From: Zavarzinia aquatilis
Lineage (GTDB): Bacteria; Pseudomonadota; Alphaproteobacteria; Zavarziniales; Zavarziniaceae
NCBI RefSeq assembly: GCF_003173035.1
Contig: NZ_QGLE01000004.1
Span: forward strand, 186,001-250,000
Reading direction: 5' to 3'
DNA length: 64,000 nt
A program made the position numbers and the translations under genes. Below are positions 32,075 to 42,577 of this stretch, one piece after another (within the stretch, counting starts at the first letter, position 1; every line of letters begins with the position of its first letter). The notes below the pieces were generated by a model. The model did not search any database. It saw only the letters and a program-made list of their open reading frames with translations, and was not told where the DNA came from.

Positions 32075-33103
32075 ATGAAGAAGAAAATCCTCATCACAGG
32101 GGGGCAGGGCTTCGTCGGGCGGGCGCTGGTCGACCGTTTCGCCGACCTCGGGCACCAGGTCACCTGCGCCGACATGAACGACCGGCCGTTCCGCGCCGAC
32201 GTGAACTTCATCCGTCTCGATATCCGCGACAAGGCGGGGGTGATGGCTGCCCTCGCCGGCGCGGATTCGGTGATCCACAACGCCTCCCTCGTCCATACCA
32301 AGCACAATCGGGTGGAGGATGTCTGGGCGGTGAATCTGGCGGGGACCGAGAACATCCTCGAGGCCTGCGCCGCGCATCATATTCCCCGCCTCGTCTATAT
32401 CTCCTCGGCGAGCGCGGTCTACGAGGGCGCGGATATCGAGAATGGCGACGAGACGCTGCCCTATTCGACGATCTCCCAGGCACCCTATGCCGACAGCAAG
32501 ATCGCGGCGGAAAAGAAGGTCCTGGCCTTTTCCGGCACCGGCGGCTGCGAAACCTGCGCCATCCGGCCCCATGTCATCTTCGGCGCGGGCGACAACCGCT
32601 TCATTCCGGCGATCCTCGACAAGGCGAAGCGCGGCAAGCTGAACCGGGCGGTGGGCAATCGCGACAAGCTGTCGGACTTCACCTATATCTCCAATCTGGT
32701 CGATGCTGTCGTCGCCGCCGAGGAGAAGCTGGGCGCCGGCTCCCCCCTGTCGGGTCAGGCCTATTTCATCACCAACGGCGAGCCGATCGCCTTCTTCGAC
32801 TTCATCGAGAAACTGATCCTCGAGCTGAAATATCCGCCGATCCGGGGCAAGGTGCCCTATTGGCTGGCCTACGGCGTCGCCGCCATCGCCGAGGCGATCG
32901 ACACGCTGAAGGGTGGCACGCTGAACGCCGAGAACGGCCTGACCCGGTTCTCGGTCCGTTACATGGTCACGCACCATTACTTCAACATCGCCAAGGCCCG
33001 GCGCGATCTCGGCTGGGAACCGAAGGTCTCGCTCACCGAAGGCATCCGCCTCACGGTGAAGGATCTGCTGAAGGCGCAGCCGGACCTGATGGCAGGGCGT
33101 TGA
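32075..33103 (+). CDS. NSDHL/ERG26-like sterol-4-alpha-carboxylate 3-dehydrogenase
   Basis: The 342-residue extended SDR has the NAD motif GGQGFVG at 9-15 and catalytic YADSK at 138-142 after ISSASAVYEGADIENGDETL, which is close to the matching segment of human NSDHL. KLSDFTYISNLVDAVVAAEE and YFITNGEPIAFFDFIEKLI also follow NSDHL, and PYWLAYGVAAIAEAI is a membrane-associated hydrophobic stretch as in eukaryotic forms. The family oxidises the sterol 3-hydroxyl and releases the 4-carboxyl group as carbon dioxide. It lies 13 bp after the SMO-like oxidase, so the two would form a C-4 demethylation pair. Confidence 0.85.
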   Translation: MKKKILITGGQGFVGRALVDRFADLGHQVTCADMNDRPFRADVNFIRLDIRDKAGVMAALAGADSVIHNASLVHTKHNRVEDVWAVNLAGTENILEACAAHHIPRLVYISSASAVYEGADIENGDETLPYSTISQAPYADSKIAAEKKVLAFSGTGGCETCAIRPHVIFGAGDNRFIPAILDKAKRGKLNRAVGNRDKLSDFTYISNLVDAVVAAEEKLGAGSPLSGQAYFITNGEPIAFFDFIEKLILELKYPPIRGKVPYWLAYGVAAIAEAIDTLKGGTLNAENGLTRFSVRYMVTHHYFNIAKARRDLGWEPKVSLTEGIRLTVKDLLKAQPDLMAGR

Positions 33104-33173
33104 TTCCGCTTGTTGCCATTCGCCCTGCGAACGCGCATCAAGGACGGGCGCGGTCGCGGGGAAGGGCAGGTCC

Positions 33174-33995
33174 ATGAAGGTCGTCGGTCTCTATCACTAT
33201 CCGGTCAAGAGCCTGAAGGGCACGGCGCTCAGCGAAAGCGCGGTCGATCCTCTCGGTCTCGCCGGGGACCGGCGCTGGATGGTGGTCGATGGCGATGGCG
33301 TGTTCCAGACCATCCGCCAGCATCCGGTGATGATGATGGTCGAGGTCGACAGCCGGCCGGACGGCATCCTGCTGCGCGCCGAGCGGCTGGGCGAGCTGTT
33401 CGTGCCGACGCCGGGGGCCGGGGCGCCGCGCCTGACGGTCACCGTCTGGGGTGACGAGGTCGGGGCTGCGGTCGCCATGCCGGCGGCGGGGGCGTTCCTG
33501 ACCCGGCTGCTCGGAATGCCGGTCCAGCTCGTCTATCTCGACGATGTCGGGGCGCGGCCGGTCGATCCGACCTTCGGCGCGCCGGGCGACCATGCCAGTT
33601 TCGCCGACGGTTTCCCCGTACTGATCACGACCGTCGAATCCCTCGCCGCGCTCAATGCCGAAGTGCCGGCGCCGATGGACATGCGCCGCTTCCGCCCCAA
33701 CCTCGTGATCGAGGGGGGCGCGCCCTGGGCCGAGGACCAGTGGCGCGTGATCCGCATCGCGGGTGTGACCTTCCGCGTGGTGAAACCCTGCAGCCGCTGC
33801 GTCATCACCACCCGCGATCCCGACACGGGCGAGCGCAGCGAGACGAACGAGCCGCTGCGCGCCCTCGGCCGGATTCACCGGGCGGCCAAGGGCGGCATCA
33901 TTTTCGGCCAGAACGCGATCCCGGACGGCATTGGCGTCCTCCGCCTCGGCGATAGGGTCGAGGTGGTGGAAGCCGGGGCCTCCAACCTGCTCTGA
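33174..33995 (+). CDS. MOSC-domain protein
   Basis: The 273-residue protein has the MOSC N-terminal beta-barrel (VVGLYHYPVKSLKGTALSES, LAGDRRWMVVDGDG) and the MOSC domain proper, with FRPNLVIEGGAPWAED and the conserved cysteine in KPCSRCVITTRDPDTGE. MOSC proteins bind the molybdenum cofactor and include the mARC and YcbX reductases that reduce N-hydroxylated compounds. No attached 2Fe-2S ferredoxin domain is present, so electrons must come from another protein. It lies 70 bp after the NSDHL-like gene and may be the last gene of that transcript, but its role there is unclear. Confidence 0.88.
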   Translation: MKVVGLYHYPVKSLKGTALSESAVDPLGLAGDRRWMVVDGDGVFQTIRQHPVMMMVEVDSRPDGILLRAERLGELFVPTPGAGAPRLTVTVWGDEVGAAVAMPAAGAFLTRLLGMPVQLVYLDDVGARPVDPTFGAPGDHASFADGFPVLITTVESLAALNAEVPAPMDMRRFRPNLVIEGGAPWAEDQWRVIRIAGVTFRVVKPCSRCVITTRDPDTGERSETNEPLRALGRIHRAAKGGIIFGQNAIPDGIGVLRLGDRVEVVEAGASNLL

Positions 33996-34005
33996 GCCCG
34001 GGGGA

Positions 34006-34857
34006 TCAGCGCGGCGCGGCGACCGGCAGGACCGAGCCGTCGCGCAGGGACAGCACGGTCTGCGGATAGGGGATGGTAATCCCTTCGGATGCCAGGGTCG
34101 CCTTCAGGGTCTTCTGCAGGTCCCAGGTGGTGGCCCAGAAATTCTCGCGCGTGGTCCAGGCGCGGACCAGCAGATCGACCGAGGACGCGCCCAGCGTGGC
34201 GACGACGACGACGGGTTCCGGCTCGCGCAGGATGCGCGGCTCGGCCGCGACGACCTCGCGGATGATGGCGATGGCGCGGTCGGCGTCGTCGTCATAGTCG
34301 ATGCCGATGGTGATATCGAGCCGGCGGTTCGGTTCGCGGCTGAAATTGGTGATCGTGCCGCTCCATACCGTGCTGTTGGGGACCTGACGCCAGATGCCGT
34401 CGGCGCTGACGATCACCGTGGCGAAGAGGCCGATCTCCCGCACCGTGCCGCCGATGCCCGCCGCCTCGACCGCGTCACCGACCCGGAACGGGCGGAGGGC
34501 GAGCAGCATGATGCCGGCGGCGACATTCGACAGCGTGCCCTGCAGCGCGAGACCGACGGCGAGGCCGGCGGCGCCGAGCACGGCGAGCAGGCTGGCGGTC
34601 TGCACCCCGAAACGGTCGAGCACGGCGATCAGCGTCGCGATCAGGATGATGTAGCGGATCAGGGTGGCGACGACCGGGATCAGGGTGCGGTCGGCGCGGG
34701 CCGTCCGCTCCAGCGTGCGCTGAATGGCATTCGAGGCCCAGCGCGCCAGCGTCCAGCCGGCGATCACGATCAGCAGCGCGACGAGAAGATTGAGCCCCTG
34801 TCCGGCCAGCCAGGTGACGAGAACCGGCGATTCCGCCAGCAGTTTTTCGTAGTCCAT
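34006..34857 (-). CDS. Small-conductance mechanosensitive channel (MscS family)
   Basis: Starting at ATG 34857, which has a GGAGG site 8 bp upstream, the protein has 283 residues. Three hydrophobic segments come first, the third being the pore helix rich in Ala and Gly (TASLLAVLGAAGLAVGLALQ). The following GTLSNVAAGIMLLALRPF and FRVGDAVEA are MscS hallmarks leading into the cytoplasmic beta domain and a C-terminal alpha/beta region. It releases solutes on hypo-osmotic shock through the inner membrane. The gene is convergent with the MOSC gene and shares direction with katG. Confidence 0.92.
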   Translation of the reverse strand: MDYEKLLAESPVLVTWLAGQGLNLLVALLIVIAGWTLARWASNAIQRTLERTARADRTLIPVVATLIRYIILIATLIAVLDRFGVQTASLLAVLGAAGLAVGLALQGTLSNVAAGIMLLALRPFRVGDAVEAAGIGGTVREIGLFATVIVSADGIWRQVPNSTVWSGTITNFSREPNRRLDITIGIDYDDDADRAIAIIREVVAAEPRILREPEPVVVVATLGASSVDLLVRAWTTRENFWATTWDLQKTLKATLASEGITIPYPQTVLSLRDGSVLPVAAPR

Positions 34858-34951
34858 CGAACGCACCTCCACGGCTGTCATCTCCATGTAGCAGCCGGGG
34901 AGGCGAGGTCAACCCCCGCGGCCGAAACCGCGGGGGCTGGAATGCCGGCGA

Positions 34952-37207
<2,256 letters not shown>

Positions 37208-37252
37208 TCAGGGGTGAAGGTTACGCAGGGGCCGACAGTCGTGCCGGCCTTG

Positions 37253-37269
37253 TTTAGAACAATTCCAAT
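37253..37269. promoter_or_regulatory. ICE/Irr-like box upstream of katG
   Basis: TTTAGAACAATTCCAAT matches the alphaproteobacterial iron control element TTTAGAAnnnTTCTAAA at 12 of 14 defined positions. It lies about 150 bp upstream of the katG start in the 266-bp gap. Irr controls several heme-related genes in rhizobia and Brucella, so regulation of a heme catalase is plausible. The remaining gap shows no gene. Confidence 0.45.
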
Positions 37270-37368
37270 GATGCGCGGATTTGGAGCGAAAGCAATCACT
37301 TCTTCTTCTCAGGGCGGTCGTTTAAGCGGATAGGCGATCCGGATAAACGATCACGGGCCATCCGGCCC

Positions 37369-38892
37369 TCAATCGACCGTCAGGTCGATCGCCAACTGAT
37401 CCTCGACGAGGACGCGCTCTTCGGCCGTCAGGGCACCCTCGACCAGCACGAGGCAATGGTGCCGATGGGCATTCTCGACCAGCCGGCGCAGGCGCTCGGG
37501 CTCGCGCTGGGCGATGGCGGCGAGGGCCGGTGTCCAGAGCAGGCGCAGGCCGGTCGGCCGGATGTCGTCATAGGCGATGGCGCCATCCTCCAGCCCGTCG
37601 ACGGCGAGGCCGACCCGGCGGCAGAAGGGGGCGATGCGCTGGGCGAGATCGGTCAGGCGCGGCCGGGCGGCATCGCGCCCGATGTCCGAAATCATCAGGA
37701 TCAGGCAGCGGCGCAAGGCTTCCGGCAATGGCCGGGCGAGGGCGAGGAAGTGATCCAGCCCCTGCCGGTCATCGAGCAGGGACAGCGGCACCGGCACGAC
37801 ATGGACGGGCACCCGGGCGCCCGCGCCGTCGAGCGAGCGATACAGCCGGTCGACGACGAGGGCGAGGGGCAGCAGTCCGGTTTCGGGATGGGTGCGGGGA
37901 AACACGCCGGCCTGACGCAGCAGGGCAAGGCCGTTGCTGGTCGCACCATCGGTCCCGGCCAGCACGAGCCCAGACTCCTGGCCGCCCCGGCGCCGGATCG
38001 GCCTTGTTTCCAGCCGCGCCTCGCGCAGAAGGCGGGCGATGGTGGCGGCGAGGCGCTGCCGATACTGGTCGCGGCCGTCGGCGATTCGCGCCTCGAGGAT
38101 GGCGGCGGGCGACGGCGTGGCCGCCACCGTCCCGGGCAGCGGATCGGCGGTGCCGAGGATGGCGATGCCCGCCGTCTCGGCATCGCCCAGCAGGTGGCGC
38201 AGGATGTCTTCGGCGATGGCCCGGGCACGGCCCGACGCTTCTTCGACGCTGGTCGTCCGGAAGGCGACGATGAAGCTGGTGTCGGCGACGCGGGCGAAGG
38301 TCTCGCCGGCGTCGAGGCGCTGTCCGATCATGGTCGCGGCCGTGGTCATCACCCGCTCCGCGACGGCCCGCCAGCGCAGGCCCAGGCGCTGTTTCACCGC
38401 ATCGACCACGATCACCTCGATCTGGCCCGAAACGCCGCCCGGCGGTGGCCGATCGAGGGTGCGGCCGAGGGCGGCGAGCACCCGCCGCTCGAAATCGCTC
38501 AGGCCCGGCGGGGCGCCGGCTTCCGGCGGGTGCAGCACGACGATGCGCAGCCACTCGTCGCCTTCGCGTGCAAGGGGCAGGATCATGGCCTCGCAGCGCA
38601 GGGTCTTGCCGCCGGCGACCAGGTCGAGATTTGCGGCCCGCGGTACGGTCGCCGTTGCCTCGGCCTCGCTCCATGCGAGAAGTTCCGCGGCGGGCCGGCC
38701 GCTCATCGCCGCCGCCTCGAGTCCGGCCCGGCGGGCAAGATAGGGGTTGATCGAGGCAATGCGGCCCGCCTCGTCGATGACGACGATGCCATCGCGGACA
38801 TGGCGCACGAGGGCGGACAGGGCCGCCACCTCCTGCCGGTGGCGGTCGCTGGGTTCCGCCTCGGGGGGCGGCATGGCTGGCGGCATTTCCAT
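37369..38892 (-). CDS. PAS-domain protein with degenerate GGDEF/EAL-like regions
   Basis: The 507-residue protein (start at ATG 38892; an ATG at 38934 is also possible) opens with a PAS domain: LVRHVRDGIVVIDEAGRIAS, then a PAS core to about residue 120. The middle has a nucleotidyl-cyclase-like pattern (AGETFARVADTSFIVAF and AIAEDILRHLL), but no GGDEF motif is found. The last 180 residues follow the pattern of an EAL domain (VFPRTHPETGLLPLALVVDRL, VGLAVDGLEDGAIAYDDIRP) without the catalytic Glu-Ala-Leu. It is probably a non-enzymatic sensor or c-di-GMP receptor. No transmembrane segment is visible. Confidence 0.6.
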   Translation of the reverse strand: MEMPPAMPPPEAEPSDRHRQEVAALSALVRHVRDGIVVIDEAGRIASINPYLARRAGLEAAAMSGRPAAELLAWSEAEATATVPRAANLDLVAGGKTLRCEAMILPLAREGDEWLRIVVLHPPEAGAPPGLSDFERRVLAALGRTLDRPPPGGVSGQIEVIVVDAVKQRLGLRWRAVAERVMTTAATMIGQRLDAGETFARVADTSFIVAFRTTSVEEASGRARAIAEDILRHLLGDAETAGIAILGTADPLPGTVAATPSPAAILEARIADGRDQYRQRLAATIARLLREARLETRPIRRRGGQESGLVLAGTDGATSNGLALLRQAGVFPRTHPETGLLPLALVVDRLYRSLDGAGARVPVHVVPVPLSLLDDRQGLDHFLALARPLPEALRRCLILMISDIGRDAARPRLTDLAQRIAPFCRRVGLAVDGLEDGAIAYDDIRPTGLRLLWTPALAAIAQREPERLRRLVENAHRHHCLVLVEGALTAEERVLVEDQLAIDLTVD

Positions 38893-39052
38893 GACGGACC
38901 GCTCTCGTCCCGGTTTTCCTGACCAGCATGGCACCTGCGGCTTAACGGCCGGTTAGTCCCGCCCCGGCTTGACGGGGGCGCGCCTTGCAACCATCATGTT
39001 AAAAGAAAATAACTACTTTATGTATATGTTGATTAAATCCGGAGGCGCGATC

Positions 39053-40441
39053 ATGCGGCTGGCGATCATCGGGGCGGGGTTCACGGGGACGCAGACCGCG
39101 CTCGAATTGTTGCGGCGGCTGCCCCCGGGCTCGCACATCCTGCTCCACGAGCGTTCGGGCGTGTTCGGGCCGGGTCTCGCCTATTCCACCGCCCATGCCG
39201 ATCATCTTCTGAATGTGCGCGCGGCGAACATGAGCGCCTTCGAGGACGATCCGTCGCATTTCCTGCGCTGGCTCTGGGCTGGCGATCTGCCTGGCCCGGC
39301 GGTGCCGCCGTCGGGCCACGCCTTTATGCCGCGTGGGCTCTATGGCCGCTATCTGGCCGAGACATTGGCCGCGGCCGAGGCGCAGGTCGCCCCGGCGGTC
39401 ACGGTCGAGCGCAGCGCCCGCCCGGTGATCGGCGTCGACGAGGCGCCGGACGGCGTGGACCTGAAATTCGCCGACGGCGACCGATGTCGCGTCGACCTCG
39501 TCGTGGTCGCCACCGGTAACAATCCGCCGCAATGGCCCTTTCCCGAGGGGTTGGCGGCGGTCGATCCCTTCCGCCTGATCGGCGATCCCTGGGACGACGG
39601 CGAATTGGGCCGCATCGGCCCCGACGACGACGTTGTCATCCTCGGCACCGGGCTGACGGCGGTCGATGTCGTCACCCTGCTCGGCCGGCGTGGCCATCGC
39701 GGCCGCATCACCGCCCTGTCGCGCCGGGGTCTGCTGCCTTCGGTTCACGAACAGACGCGGCCGTGGAAGCCCTTCCTCGTCCCCGGCGAGGATCCGCGCC
39801 CGCTCGCCTATCTGCGCCGGGTGCGGGACGAGGTGCGCAAGGCGGCATTGGAAGGCATCGGCTGGCGCAGCGTGATCGACGCCCTGCGCCCGGCGACGCA
39901 GGACCTGTGGCGCGCCCTGCCGCTGGCAGAGCGGCAGCGCTTCCTGCGCCATCTGCGGCCATGGTGGGAAGTGCATCGCCACCGCATGGCGCCCCAGGTG
40001 GCGGAGGGGATTTTCGCCCTGCGCGATGCCGGGCAATTCGCCGTGAAGGCCGGGCGCATCCGGGGCTGGGCGGCGGCGCCGGAAGGGCTCGCCATTTCCC
40101 TCGGCCCCAAGGGCGGCGGCGCGGCGGAGCGGCTGACGGCGGCTTTCGCCGTCAATTGCACCGGCGTATCGGTCGATTACCGGCGCATTTCCGCGCCTCT
40201 CGTCCGCCATTTGCTGGACCGGGGCCTCGCCCGGCCCGACAGCCTCGGCCTCGGGTTCGATGTCGACGAGAATTTCGGCCTGATCGCGGCCGATGGCACG
40301 GCCAGCCGGCGGCTGTTCGCCCTCGGCCCGCCGTGCAAAGGCGCCCTGTGGGAAATCACCGCCGTGCCCGACATCCGCAAGCAGAGCCGGGCCTTCGCCC
40401 TCAGGCTTTTTCCGGATCGAGATCGAGGGACGCCGAGTTGA
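39053..40441 (+). CDS. FAD/NAD(P)-binding protein (FAD_NAD(P)-bd_10 / YdhS-like)
   Basis: ATG 39053 lies 7 nt after GGAGG and gives 462 residues. The N terminus binds FAD ([20 protein letters not shown]), followed by [20 protein letters not shown] and [16 protein letters not shown], segments typical of the YdhS-like family. A second dinucleotide motif is [21 protein letters not shown]. No substrate is known for most members; some act in N-hydroxylation or sulfur-related chemistry. The 3' end overlaps convergent msrB by 41 bp. The 160 bp upstream are AT-rich and probably hold the promoter. Confidence 0.75.
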   Translation: MRLAIIGAGFTGTQTALELLRRLPPGSHILLHERSGVFGPGLAYSTAHADHLLNVRAANMSAFEDDPSHFLRWLWAGDLPGPAVPPSGHAFMPRGLYGRYLAETLAAAEAQVAPAVTVERSARPVIGVDEAPDGVDLKFADGDRCRVDLVVVATGNNPPQWPFPEGLAAVDPFRLIGDPWDDGELGRIGPDDDVVILGTGLTAVDVVTLLGRRGHRGRITALSRRGLLPSVHEQTRPWKPFLVPGEDPRPLAYLRRVRDEVRKAALEGIGWRSVIDALRPATQDLWRALPLAERQRFLRHLRPWWEVHRHRMAPQVAEGIFALRDAGQFAVKAGRIRGWAAAPEGLAISLGPKGGGAAERLTAAFAVNCTGVSVDYRRISAPLVRHLLDRGLARPDSLGLGFDVDENFGLIAADGTASRRLFALGPPCKGALWEITAVPDIRKQSRAFALRLFPDRDRGTPS

Positions 40442-40802
40442 TGCAGAAGCGAAGCCCGGTCGGCCCCGGCCCGTCCGGAAAGACATGGCCGAGGTGGGCA
40501 TCGCAGCGCGAGCACAGGACTTCGACCCGGGTCATGCCGTGGCTGTGGTCGACCTCGGTCGCGACCGCCTCGCGGCTCACCGGCGCCGAGAAACTGGGCC
40601 AGCCGCAGCCGGCGTCGAACTTCGTGTCCGACTCGAACAATTCCTGGCCGCAGCCGATGCAGCGATAGGTGCCCGGGCGCCATTCCTGATCGTAGGCGCC
40701 GGTGTGCGGCCGCTCGGTCGCCTTCTGGCGGGTGACGGCATATTGCAGCGGGGTGAGCTGCGCGCGCCATTCCGCCTCGGTCTTCTTTACCTTCTCGCTC
40801 AT
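40401..40802 (-). CDS. msrB: Peptide-methionine (R)-S-oxide reductase
   Basis: The 133-residue protein is a standard Msr[21 protein letters not shown] contains the first zinc Cxx[17 protein letters not shown] the second, and [13 protein letters not shown] the catalytic Cys. GCGWPSF is the other family signature. It reduces methionine-R-sulfoxide in proteins, using thioredoxin. The start codon and ribosome binding site lie inside a hairpin at the junction with the upstream ThDP-enzyme gene (12 bp away), suggesting translational coupling. Confidence 0.95.
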   Translation of the reverse strand: MSEKVKKTEAEWRAQLTPLQYAVTRQKATERPHTGAYDQEWRPGTYRCIGCGQELFESDTKFDAGCGWPSFSAPVSREAVATEVDHSHGMTRVEVLCSRCDAHLGHVFPDGPGPTGLRFCINSASLDLDPEKA

Positions 40803-40827
40803 CGGGGGTCTCCTTCAGCCCCCGATG
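40800..40827 (-). promoter_or_regulatory. Hairpin enclosing msrB ribosome binding site and start codon
   Basis: On the minus strand CATCGGGGG pairs with CCCCCGATG over 9 bp, with a 10-nt loop that contains AAGGAG and the upstream gene's TGA stop. The 3' arm includes the msrB ATG. Ribosomes finishing the upstream gene would melt this stem and free the msrB start. Confidence 0.55.
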
Positions 40828-42416
40828 TCGGTATGGCCGGCGACGAGTTCAAGCACCGTCGGCACGTCGCGCGCCGTCGCCCGGGCGATCGCGGTGGCGA
40901 AATGGCCGAGGTCGGCGATCCGCTCCGCCGCGCAGCCGAAGCCGCGCGCGACGGCGACAAGGTCCGGCACCACCAGATCGACCGCGACGGGCGTGATGCC
41001 CCGCCCGGTCATGTAGTTGCGGATCTCGCCATAACCGCCATTGTTCCACAGGACGAGGATCACCGGCACCTTGGCCTCGACCGCCGCCGCCAGCTCCGCG
41101 ATGGTGAAGAGCACGCCGCCGTCACCGGCGAGGACGACCACGGGCAGGTCCGGCCGGCCGAGCTTGGCGCCGATCCCCGCCGGCAGGCCGTAGCCGAGCG
41201 TGCCGTAGCCGGTCGAGGCGTTGAAGAAACGCCGCAAGTCCCGCGGGTGGAAGAACTGGTTGGCGGCATAGACCGGTTCGGCGGAATCGCCGACCACGAT
41301 GGCGTCGGGCAGGGCCTTGTCGATCGCCGCCATCACCGGGATGTGACGCCTCGCGTAATCCGGCAACTGCGCCGCCATCGCCTTTCGGATCGCCTTGGCC
41401 CTGACGTCGCCGCCGATCTTGGGGATCGTGTGTTCAAGGTGAACCGCGATATCGCGCAAGGACAGTTCGGCATCGCCGAGGATCGGCAGGCTCGCCCGGG
41501 GGCCGCGCATCAATTGCTCGGGGTCGATGTCGATGCGGACCAGCTTGCCCGGAATATCCAGCTCGACCGGGCCGGGGTACATTTCCGTCTCGCCGAATTC
41601 GGTGCCGACGGCGAGGATGACATCCGCCTTGGCCAGTTCGGCGCGTAAAGGAGCCGCCGCCAGATTCTCTCCCGCCAGCAGGTCGTGATCGGGCGGCAGC
41701 AGGCCTTTCGCGTTGATCGTGGTGATCACCGGGGCCGACAGGTGCTCGGCGATCCAGCGCAAGGGCGCGGCCCCGCCGACAGCACCGCCGCCCGCGACGA
41801 TCAGCGGTCGCGCGGCCCGGCCCAGGATCGCGGCGGCTTCCGCCAGCGGCTGGGGCGCGCCGGCCGGCCGGTTGGGCAGCAGATGCGGGTCGAGGTCGAT
41901 GGCGGTGCCATCCATGGCGATGACGTCGACCGGGATTTCCAGATAGACCGGCCGCGGCCGCCCCCCGGCGAAGAGGGCGAAGGCCCGGGCGAGGGCTTCC
42001 GCCAGCTGGCGCGGATGGTGGATGGTCTGGGCGAAGGCGGATACCCCGGCGGCGAGGGCGCGCTGCGACGGCAATTCATGCAGCCGCCCCTCGCCGGTGC
42101 CGAGTTCCGTCGTCGCGTTGACCGAGGCGATGACCAGCAGGGGCACGGAATCGGCATAGGCCTGGCCCATGGCGGTCAGAATATTGGTCAGGCCCGGCCC
42201 GGTGATGGTGAAGCAGATGCCGGGCCGGCCGGTCGCCCGCGCATAACCGTCGGCCATGAAGCCCGCGCCCTGCTCGTGCCTTGGCGTCACATGGCGGATC
42301 GGCGAGGCGGCGAGGCCGCGATAAAGCTCGACATTATGGACGCCCGGAATGCCGAAGATCACTTCGGTGCCATAGGCTTCGAGCAGGCGGACCAGATTTT
42401 CGCCGACAGTCGGCAT
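40815..42416 (-). CDS. ThDP-dependent enzyme, AruI-like (5-guanidino-2-oxopentanoate decarboxylase type)
   Basis: The 533-residue protein (ATG 42416, or GTG 42428) has the acetolactate-synthase fold with the catalytic Glu in TPRHEQGAGFMADGYARATG, a central domain, and the ThDP/magnesium motif VVVLAGDGGVLFTIAEL plus NNGGYGEIRNYM. It is distinct from IlvB, lacking the QEGG and W-type AHAS features. Sequence and context resemble AruI, which decarboxylates 2-oxoarginine to 4-guanidinobutyraldehyde in the arginine transaminase route. The ureohydrolase, amidase and monooxygenase genes upstream support work on guanidino or basic amino acids. Other ThDP lyases, such as oxalyl-CoA or sulfopyruvate decarboxylase relatives, remain possible. 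Confidence 0.7.
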   Translation of the reverse strand: MPTVGENLVRLLEAYGTEVIFGIPGVHNVELYRGLAASPIRHVTPRHEQGAGFMADGYARATGRPGICFTITGPGLTNILTAMGQAYADSVPLLVIASVNATTELGTGEGRLHELPSQRALAAGVSAFAQTIHHPRQLAEALARAFALFAGGRPRPVYLEIPVDVIAMDGTAIDLDPHLLPNRPAGAPQPLAEAAAILGRAARPLIVAGGGAVGGAAPLRWIAEHLSAPVITTINAKGLLPPDHDLLAGENLAAAPLRAELAKADVILAVGTEFGETEMYPGPVELDIPGKLVRIDIDPEQLMRGPRASLPILGDAELSLRDIAVHLEHTIPKIGGDVRAKAIRKAMAAQLPDYARRHIPVMAAIDKALPDAIVVGDSAEPVYAANQFFHPRDLRRFFNASTGYGTLGYGLPAGIGAKLGRPDLPVVVLAGDGGVLFTIAELAAAVEAKVPVILVLWNNGGYGEIRNYMTGRGITPVAVDLVVPDLVAVARGFGCAAERIADLGHFATAIARATARDVPTVLELVAGHTDIGG

Positions 42417-42456
42417 GATGCGGGGCACTCCTCGATATTCAGACAGATGATGGCAT

Positions 42457-42540
42457 TCGTCGCCCCGGCGCAGGCCGGGGCCTTTCGACAGGGCGGGCGC
42501 CCTTGCCGGTGAAAGATGCCGGCCTTCGCCGGCATGACGA
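42457..42540 (+). repeat. REP-like repeat, family 1, copy C
   Basis: Third copy of the element at 9912..9990 and 26376..26460, in the same orientation, with CCCCGGCGCAGGCCGGGG and GATGCCGGCCTTCGCCGGC. It separates the DavB-like and AruI-like genes. Confidence 0.8.
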
Positions 42541-42577
42541 GAGGGGGCGCACCGCTTCCGTCATGTTGAAAGCGATC

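Noticed and set aside
29407-32355. A very long minus-strand open frame (over 900 codons) opposite the GMC, ALDH and SMO genes
   Set aside because: It is a GC-rich shadow: composition is Arg/Glu/Asp/His-rich without family motifs, and the plus strand encodes four well-recognised proteins.
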